A stretch of DNA of 53,240 bases. It comes from JBAZHE01 sp041652555 (lineage in GTDB: Bacteria; Patescibacteriota; Patescibacteriia; Patescibacteriales; WJLG01). Positions within the stretch are counted from its first letter, which is position 1; each line of letters starts with the position of its first letter. The notes beneath the pieces were generated by a model. That model ran no database searches. It saw only the letters and a program-made list of their open reading frames with translations, and was not told the DNA's origin. Shown here piece after piece: positions 48,468 to 53,240 of this stretch. A program made the translations under genes and the position numbers. The DNA is taken from NCBI GenBank assembly GCA_041652555.1, contig JBAZHE010000006.1, positions 1-53,240 of the forward strand. The letters are read 5' to 3'.

Positions 48468-48484
48468 ATTTGGTGTATTATAAT
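48456..48484 (+). promoter_or_regulatory. promoter of the third ASCH gene
   Basis: TTGCCC (48456-48461), 17-bp spacer, TATAAT (48479-48484). It overlaps the preceding terminator. Confidence 0.7.
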
Positions 48485-48512
48485 CACTATGTAATTTTTA
48501 ATATAAAAAGAT

Positions 48513-48845
48513 ATGCAAAAAATTGAAATAAATGTTCAAGAGCCTTATTTGGGTTATATTTTGAGTGGTAAGAAGACAGTCGAAGGGAGGTTGAATAAGG
48601 GCAAGTTTGGGTCTCTCAAAAATGGTGACATACTAACAATAGGTTCAACGGCAAAGGAATACGAAGTTATTGCTACACAGGTTTATAAAACTTTTAGGGA
48701 GATGATTGAGAAGGAGGGCGTTGAAAATGTTATTCCTGATAAAAATTCAATAGATGATGCAGTTGCTGTTTATTATAATTTTTATACACCAGAACAGGAG
48801 AAAGAATTTGGTGTCGTAGCTATAAAGATTAAAAAAGTTGAATAG
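48513..48845 (+). CDS. ASCH-domain protein
   Basis: 110 residues with the canonical ASCH signature: EINVQEPYLGYILSGKKTVEGRLNKGKFGSLKNGDILTIG, in which the GxKxxEGR Lys/Glu/Arg set corresponds to the conserved ASCH pocket. The ending EKEFGVVAIKIKK is typical. Related enzymes (YqfB type) hydrolyse N4-acetylcytidine, so this protein could act against an acetylated nucleoside; that is inference. Own promoter, so it can be expressed apart from the GNAT genes. Confidence 0.88.
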   Translation: MQKIEINVQEPYLGYILSGKKTVEGRLNKGKFGSLKNGDILTIGSTAKEYEVIATQVYKTFREMIEKEGVENVIPDKNSIDDAVAVYYNFYTPEQEKEFGVVAIKIKKVE

Positions 48846-48982
48846 TTTAGTATTGTGCAAGCCAGGGCAGTTAGCTATTGTTAGCTAGATTTCAGAGAAT
48901 GAGTGACAATTTTTTATCGCGCAAACCCGAGTGGTTCAAATCGCTTACTCCCCGCAGAGACAATTTAGTATCGTGCAAACCC
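48841..48982 (+). repeat. degenerate tandem copies of the tRNA-Ser 3' end and flank (candidate attR)
   Basis: 48931-48956 resembles the tRNA-Ser T-arm to acceptor end (GTGG-TTCAAATC-GCTTACTCCCCGCA), followed by CAATTTAGTATCGTGCA as downstream of the real tRNA. 48901-48930 and 48841-48880 carry poorer copies of the same flank (TTTTATCGCGCAAACCCGAG; TTTAGTATTGTGCAAGCC). These repeats bracket the GNAT/ASCH cassette with the intact tRNA-Ser. Confidence 0.6.
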
Positions 48983-49014
48983 ACAAGCCTCGTTTTTCGA
49001 GGCTTGTGGGTTTT
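48977..49014 (+). terminator. strong hairpin terminator
   Basis: 16-bp perfect stem, arms ending CAAGCCTCG/CGAGGCTTG, TTTTT loop and a trailing T-run, right after the att-like repeats. Symmetrical. Confidence 0.88.
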
Positions 49015-49031
49015 ATATGAGATTGGTTAGT

Positions 49032-49076
49032 TTGTGATATTTCCACATCAGAGTATTATGTATAATGCTCTGATGT
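49032..49076 (+). promoter_or_regulatory. promoter with 32-bp palindromic operator
   Basis: Dyad 49045-49076: ACATCAGAG-T-ATTAT-GT-ATAAT-G-CTCTGATGT. It embeds both possible -10 boxes (TATTAT 49054-49059, TATAAT 49061-49066); TTGTGA (49032-49037) is a possible -35. A repressor dimer bound here would block transcription of the Septu-like pair; it could also form an RNA hairpin. Confidence 0.65.
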
Positions 49077-49131
49077 ATTGTATTAGGGCTAAACCGATGC
49101 TAATATTTAAATATACTTTTTATTAAAAAAT

Positions 49132-50364
49132 ATGAAATTTAAAGCAATTACTTTGAATAAGTGGCAACAGTTTGAGAATATTGAAATTATTTTTGGGAAA
49201 AGATTAACCATCTTAACCGGTGCAAACGGAAGCGGCAAAACAACTATTCTTAATATGTTAGCTAGGCACTGTGATTGGAATTTCCAATCATTGTCTACGC
49301 CAGAAAAAGACATTGCTACAAAGACCTGGAATTGGATTTGCGGTTTATTTCGTTATAATCCTGAGAGTGATAATTGTGTTGGCGAGTTGGAGTATTCAAA
49401 TAATGCAAAGTCAAAAATTGTTGTTCCGCAACACGAGTCTGCACAGTATCAAATTCAAATCAATAATCAACAAGGGATTGAATGTTTTTTTATTCCATCA
49501 CACAGGTCAGTGTTTCGATACCAGACTCTATCTAATATTCCAACGCAAAGTACTATTGATAAAAGACAAGCATTCACTAAAGTTTCCAATAGTAATAGAA
49601 ATAGGTATTTTGGCGGCAATGATCAACCGAGTAGTTTTTTTATGAAGGAAACTTTAGTTTCTTGGAGTATTTTTGGTAATGGAAATAAAGACATGGAACC
49701 AGATGATAAGCTCATAGAATATTTTAATGGTTTTGAAAATATTTTAAAAATTGTATTACCAAAGGACATAGGATTTAGTAAATTTATTGTAAAAAACTCA
49801 GAAGTGGTATTGGAATGTGAGTCGGAAAATTTTATCATTGACGCTGCTTCAGGTGGAATTAGTGCCATAATCGATATGGCATGGCAAATCTATATGTACT
49901 CAGTAGATAAAAATTCTGAATTTACAGTTCTTATTGATGAGGTTGAGAATCATTTGCATCCAACGATACAGAGAAGTGTTTTACCAAACTTGATAGAGGC
50001 TTTTTCTAATGTTAGTTTTATCATTTCAACCCATAGCCCTCTAATAGTGGGATCAGTAAGAGATTCAGAAGTTTATGTTTTAAGATTTAATAAGGAAAGA
50101 AAAGTCGTTAGTCAAAAAATAGATTTAATTAATAAGGCGAAGACCGCATCTGAAATATTAGATGAAGTGCTTGGTGTTTCTTTTACCATGCCAATATGGG
50201 CGGAGGACAGTTTAAATAATATCGTTAGTAAATATATTAATAATAACATTACGGAAGAAAGTTTTATTAAAATGAGGGAGGATTTATCAAACATTGGATT
50301 GGAAAAATTTATGCCTCAAGCTATATCTAATTTGTTAAAAGAAAAAAATGATCAAGATAAATAG
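49132..50364 (+). CDS. ptuA: Septu-like ATPase (PtuA type)
   Basis: 410-residue SMC/ABC-like ATPase: Walker A LTGANGSGKTTILNML (about residues 30-45), an ABC signature-like ASGGISAIIDMAW, Walker B FTVLIDEVENHLHP with the catalytic Glu, and FIISTHSPLIVG. This matches AAA_15/AAA_21 defence ATPases. The directly overlapping HNH nuclease gene makes a type I Septu antiphage pair the best reading; no reverse transcriptase is adjacent, so it is not a retron-Septu. OLD-type nucleases are excluded because there is no TOPRIM domain. Confidence 0.8.
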   Translation: MKFKAITLNKWQQFENIEIIFGKRLTILTGANGSGKTTILNMLARHCDWNFQSLSTPEKDIATKTWNWICGLFRYNPESDNCVGELEYSNNAKSKIVVPQHESAQYQIQINNQQGIECFFIPSHRSVFRYQTLSNIPTQSTIDKRQAFTKVSNSNRNRYFGGNDQPSSFFMKETLVSWSIFGNGNKDMEPDDKLIEYFNGFENILKIVLPKDIGFSKFIVKNSEVVLECESENFIIDAASGGISAIIDMAWQIYMYSVDKNSEFTVLIDEVENHLHPTIQRSVLPNLIEAFSNVSFIISTHSPLIVGSVRDSEVYVLRFNKERKVVSQKIDLINKAKTASEILDEVLGVSFTMPIWAEDSLNNIVSKYINNNITEESFIKMREDLSNIGLEKFMPQAISNLLKEKNDQDK

Positions 50365-50923
50365 GCCAAATTGTCCAAATCCTTTGGCGTTACAAACTAA
50401 CTATAAGGACCCTGTAAATAAAAAAGCATTATTAAATGCTTCGTTTGGAAAGTGTATGTATTGTGAGAGTAAAATAGGTCACGTTTATTTTGGCGACGTT
50501 GAGCATATCAAGCCTAAAAGCGTGTATTCTGATTTGACTTTTGATTGGTTAAATCTTGGCTACGTTTGTGCTAAATGTAATAATTCAAAAAAAGATAAGT
50601 TTTATGAAGAAACGCCATATATAAATCCTTATGATGAGAATCCTGATGATTTTTTAATATCATTAGGTTCAATGTATTCACCACGAAAAGGTAGTGAGAG
50701 GGGTGAAATAACTATTCTTGATATAGAGTTAAATCGCCCGGAGTTAATAGAAAAAAGACTTAACAGGTTGGGTGATATTGAAAAAGCCTTAAATGCTTGT
50801 ATGCGAACTGCTAATGAAGCTCTTAAAGACAATGCTCTGAAAGCTATTATCAGAGAGGCAGAAACTGATAAAGAATATTCTTATTTCGTAAAAACATATT
50901 TAGAGTTACAAGGGGTGGTGTAA
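50348..50923 (+). CDS. ptuB: Septu-like HNH nuclease (PtuB type)
   Basis: 191 residues. HNH core: CMYCES (first zinc Cys pair, about residue 33), the catalytic VEHIKPKS His, WLNLGYVCAKCNNSKKDKF (Asn and second Cys pair). The C-terminal half is helical. The start overlaps the end of the ATPase gene by 17 bp, indicating coupled translation and complex formation, as in PtuA6B2-type assemblies. The likely effect is cutting of invader nucleic acid once the ATPase senses infection. Confidence 0.82.
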   Translation: MIKINRPNCPNPLALQTNYKDPVNKKALLNASFGKCMYCESKIGHVYFGDVEHIKPKSVYSDLTFDWLNLGYVCAKCNNSKKDKFYEETPYINPYDENPDDFLISLGSMYSPRKGSERGEITILDIELNRPELIEKRLNRLGDIEKALNACMRTANEALKDNALKAIIREAETDKEYSYFVKTYLELQGVV

Positions 50924-50960
50924 AATTGTAATATAGATAATGTTTTTATTGAGAAACTTA

Positions 50961-52280
50961 TTATTTTAGTAGAGTTAGATTTTTATCTTTATAAGAAATT
51001 CTCGATTTTAAATTTCCCAGCAATTCTCTTTTTTCTGAAACCGACCCTTCCTTTAAAATATATTTAGCATAATTTCGAATATCCATATCCTCTCTGGTTT
51101 TTACCTTGTCAGTGCTGCCCAGCACTGACCTCTGAAAAATATTGAATCTGGCGATTTCATCTTCTAGTCTTTTTCGCATGCCTAGCTCGTTGATATCTAG
51201 TTCGTCTAATATTTTTAACAGCTCATCAATCAATTCTTCTTCTCTGATATATTTATTTTTGCAATTTCTGTCTCTCGCTCGGGAGCAGGAATAGTAGACG
51301 TATCTATTTTGTGTTCCGTCTTTTAGTAATTTAAATTTTTCTTGTGCCGACATGCCGGATCCGCAATAACCGCAAGTGAATAATTTTGTAAAAGAGAATT
51401 CGTGGGTTTCCCTGTCGATTTGGCCACGCTTTAATTGCGCTTTGGCTCGTTCGAACATCTCTTGGGTAATAATAGGTTCGTGCTTACCTTTATACCAATT
51501 ACCGCTATTTTTTGGATATTCAAACATCCCATAATAAAAGGGGCTATCTATGACTCGGTAAATTCCGCTTTGTGTTAATGATTTATTTCCCCTGGTTTTA
51601 AAGTTAATCTCAAACTTGAGCCAGTTGAATATTTTCCGCCCAGACCAATTATCGTTGGCCAATTTTTCAAACATCATCCTTACTATTGGCGCCCGGTCAG
51701 GATCAATCATCAATTGCCCCTTCTTATCCAAGTTTCTTTGGTTGAGGTAGCCCAGGGGTGCCATATTCGGCCACATACCCATCTCTACCCTTGTTCGCAG
51801 TCCGCGCTTAACATTTATGCCACGATTGTCGTTTTCTAGTTTGGCTTGCGATCCTAAGATCATCAGTAAAAATTTCTCATTCGGGTTGTTGCTGAAACTC
51901 TGGCCGAAAGTTCGGATTTCTTTCAGTGCCCCCGAATCCATCAAATCCACAATTCTGCCTAGGTCTCCAGCGTTCCTGGAGATGCGGTCTGGCGCCCAGG
52001 TTAGAATCCCGTTAAACTTTCCCATCTTTAACTCCTCGATAATTTCATTGAAAATCGGCCGTTGGCCGGTTTCTTTGGCCGAATGGGATTCTTGCTTCAT
52101 CGTCACGACCTCTAAATTTTCCCGTTCCGCCAATTGAAGCATCTCTTTAATCTGACTATCAATTGACAGAACCTGTCTTTCTTCGGATTCACTTGATTTA
52201 CGTGCGTAAAGGCAGTATTTAATCTTTACGGGGGCTGTTATTTTGGCCATGGTCCCCACGGGCATTGTTATTGTATTCAT
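50961..52280 (-). CDS. large serine recombinase
   Basis: About 439 residues from the ATG at 52280 (MNTITMPVGTMAKITAPVKI). N-terminal resolvase catalytic domain (YCLYARKSSESEERQVLSIDSQ with the nucleophile Ser in RKSS, then WAPDRISRNAGD), a recombinase domain (MAPLGYLN, GIYRVIDSPFYYGMFEY) and a zinc ribbon (CGYCGSGM ... YYSCSRARDRNCKN), followed by a short coiled region. This is the size and order of large serine integrases, slightly short. It probably mobilised some of the surrounding island. Alternatives for the start exist 10 residues downstream. Confidence 0.92.
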   Translation of the reverse strand: MNTITMPVGTMAKITAPVKIKYCLYARKSSESEERQVLSIDSQIKEMLQLAERENLEVVTMKQESHSAKETGQRPIFNEIIEELKMGKFNGILTWAPDRISRNAGDLGRIVDLMDSGALKEIRTFGQSFSNNPNEKFLLMILGSQAKLENDNRGINVKRGLRTRVEMGMWPNMAPLGYLNQRNLDKKGQLMIDPDRAPIVRMMFEKLANDNWSGRKIFNWLKFEINFKTRGNKSLTQSGIYRVIDSPFYYGMFEYPKNSGNWYKGKHEPIITQEMFERAKAQLKRGQIDRETHEFSFTKLFTCGYCGSGMSAQEKFKLLKDGTQNRYVYYSCSRARDRNCKNKYIREEELIDELLKILDELDINELGMRKRLEDEIARFNIFQRSVLGSTDKVKTREDMDIRNYAKYILKEGSVSEKRELLGNLKSRISYKDKNLTLLK

Positions 52281-52414
52281 ATACCTAATGAATGACGCAA
52301 CCACCTAAAGAAGTCCAGAGCTTCAAAAGTAGGTAAAATGTAGATAACTTTTAGTAAAATAGGCTTATTTTAAATAAAAATAATTAATATTAACCTATGA
52401 AAACCTATGAAGCA
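52281..52414. other. intergenic control region with AACCTATGA direct repeats
   Basis: Divergent region between the recombinase and the restriction operon. Two direct repeats AACCTATGA at 52392-52400 and 52402-52410 lie one helical turn apart and end 5 bp before the -35, suggesting a regulator site. No gene seen. Confidence 0.5.
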
Positions 52415-52443
52415 TTGACAATGAACATTTTTGGGTGTATAAT
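52415..52443 (+). promoter_or_regulatory. consensus promoter of the restriction operon
   Basis: TTGACA (52415-52420), 17-bp spacer, TATAAT (52438-52443): a perfect sigma-70 consensus, the best match in the window. Confidence 0.9.
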
Positions 52444-52447
52444 GGTT

Positions 52448-52492
52448 ATGTCGTTTAAAATTAATAAGTATTACCGAGCAAGAATCAGCTAA
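52448..52492 (+). CDS. micro-ORF of 14 residues
   Basis: MSFKINKYYRARIS, starting 4 nt after the -10 box and ending TAA that overlaps the next ATG (TAATG). It could be a leader peptide or chance. Confidence 0.25.
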   Translation: MSFKINKYYRARIS

Positions 52493-52599
52493 TGCCCCCT
52501 TTGTCCATTTTGCTTATTACCATTGCTGACACAGGCAACAGAGACTGTATTAAGCAGTTGGCAAGATTTATTTCTTGTCTAAAAAAGCAATATGGCTAA
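52492..52599 (+). CDS. micro-ORF of 35 residues
   Basis: MPPLSILLITIADTG followed by a basic amphipathic part ending LKKQYG. Stop overlaps the start of the next small gene. The N-terminus is hydrophobic. No SD. Doubtful as a gene, but the chained overlaps with both neighbours are notable. Confidence 0.3.
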   Translation: MPPLSILLITIADTGNRDCIKQLARFISCLKKQYG

Positions 52600-52708
52600 A
52601 ACCAAAACTTCGGCATATGGCAAACAGCAACAAAAGATTGTTCCTGTTCGCGGATATGTTAAGAATGGCAAGCGGGTAAAACCGCATCGTCGTTCCACTC
52701 CTAATTAA
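52592..52708 (+). CDS. small basic protein upstream of hsdM
   Basis: 38 residues, MAKTKTSAYGKQQQKIVPVR then GYVKNGKRVKPHRRSTPN. Very basic, with a VRGYxKxGxxVxPHxRS-type ending seen in several small bacterial proteins. Between the consensus promoter and hsdM. Function unknown; too short for most gene callers. Confidence 0.6.
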   Translation: MAKTKTSAYGKQQQKIVPVRGYVKNGKRVKPHRRSTPN

Positions 52709-52766
52709 GGAGTTGTAGTGGCAATGGGGTGTTAGTTGATTCTTGAATGGTAAAAAATAAAATAAT

Positions 52767-53240
52767 ATGCGCAAAGACATACAGGAAAAATTAAAAGAAA
52801 TGCCAGAGTTGCTCTCTATCGGTCAGGTGGCAGAGATTTTTAGCATCCACCAGGACACTTTAAGAAATTGGGAAAAAGATGGCATTCTCGTTCCGCTTAG
52901 AGTTGGTCCACGTAAAGATCGTAAATATCGTCCACAAGATATTCAAGCAATCGTAGACAGGATGGGAAGTGAACTTACATTGCCACAACTTGAAGCATTC
53001 CTTTGGAGAAGTGCTGATATTTTACGAGGGAAAATTGACAGTTCTGATTATAAAAAATATATTTTTGGACTTTTATTTTATAAACGAATGAGTGATGTTT
53101 GGGATGAAGAATATGAGTCTGTGATGAAGGAATATAATGACAAGACAATCGCTGGAGCTGATTATAATCATCGTTTTCAAGTTCCAAAGGAGTGCAAATG
53201 GGAAGCCGTCACCGAGCAAGCGGAAAATATTGGTCAAAAG
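52767..53240 (+). CDS. hsdM: type I restriction methyltransferase subunit with N-terminal MerR-like HTH, partial
   Basis: Open to the window end (158 codons seen). Residues about 14-70 form a MerR-type helix-turn-helix (LLSIGQVAEIFSIHQDTLRNWEKDGILVP... RKYRPQDIQAI). From about residue 72 the sequence is HsdM N-terminal: TLPQLEAFLWRSADILRGKIDSSDYKKYIFGLLFYKRMSDVWDEEYE. The catalytic NPPF part lies beyond the window. The HTH fusion suggests autoregulation of the operon or added DNA targeting. hsdS and hsdR are expected downstream. Confidence 0.88.
   Translation, partial: MRKDIQEKLKEMPELLSIGQVAEIFSIHQDTLRNWEKDGILVPLRVGPRKDRKYRPQDIQAIVDRMGSELTLPQLEAFLWRSADILRGKIDSSDYKKYIFGLLFYKRMSDVWDEEYESVMKEYNDKTIAGADYNHRFQVPKECKWEAVTEQAENIGQK

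Noticed and set aside
49132..50923. Retron-linked Septu using the RT at 30001
   Set aside because: The RT is 19 kb away and has DGR-specific motifs (LGNLTSQ, Avd partner, TR/VR).
50961..52280. Serine recombinase as the integrase responsible for the tRNA-Ser repeats
   Set aside because: Large serine integrases rarely use tRNA 3' ends, and the repeats bracket only the GNAT/ASCH cassette and not this gene. Not excluded, but not supported.

Overview
The window looks like a chromosomal segment of a Patescibacteria/CPR-type bacterium, probably a Parcubacteria-like lineage. This is inferred from the AT-rich sequence, tightly packed genes, the CPR-style cluster of a T4SS-type pilin, PrgI and a split VirB4, a sigma-region-4/HARE-HTH regulator, palindromic repeats inserted in frame inside genes, several leaderless-looking promoters, and a diversity-generating retroelement (DGR). 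The genetic code reads as standard: no housekeeping gene needs internal TGA, although TGA is a rare stop here.

Layout. 1-297: non-coding, hairpin repeats and a terminator. 298-8746: secreted subtilase with beta-propeller-like repeats, UDP-sugar epimerase/decarboxylase, a degenerate GspE/PilB ATPase, and a polysaccharide block of three glycosyltransferases plus DUF2304 and membrane proteins. 8748-14451: peptidoglycan/division cluster mraY-ftsW-murG-murC-murB. 14481-28050: cca, hpf, secA, a secreted hypothetical, a DEDD exonuclease, tRNA-Thr, an RlpA/S11 carboxypeptidase, ftsE-ftsX, DNA-3-methyladenine glycosylase, tRNA-Gln, ndk, yebC, ruvC and the sigma4/HARE protein. 28130-28254: a promoter-terminator unit with no long ORF (small RNA or 16-codon ORF).

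28273-30906: a complete DGR. The target gene ends in a 119-bp variable repeat (VR). A terminator overlaps a second promoter, followed by a structured leader, the 119-bp template repeat (TR), an Avd gene on the opposite strand overlapping the TR end, and a DGR reverse transcriptase. TR and VR differ at 17 positions, 16 of them adenines in the TR, which is the signature of adenine-directed mutagenic retrohoming. The RT has an in-frame TGA near its N-terminus, so current activity is uncertain.

31024-42617: lepB, hisS, rpsU, rel (minus), then a T4SS/pilus-like operon (large pilin fusion, PrgI, TraC-N protein, VirB4 ATPase, membrane protein) and radA. 42733-46323: two tiny membrane proteins, recG (minus), two tRNA-Arg genes (minus) and a membrane protein (minus).

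46362 to the end is accessory DNA. tRNA-Ser marks the left edge. A GNAT/ASCH cassette is followed by degenerate copies of the tRNA-Ser 3' end (candidate att sites), then a Septu-like ATPase/HNH pair behind a 32-bp palindrome, a large serine recombinase, overlapping micro-ORFs, and the start of a type I restriction methyltransferase carrying an N-terminal MerR-like helix-turn-helix. This reads as a mobile defence island.
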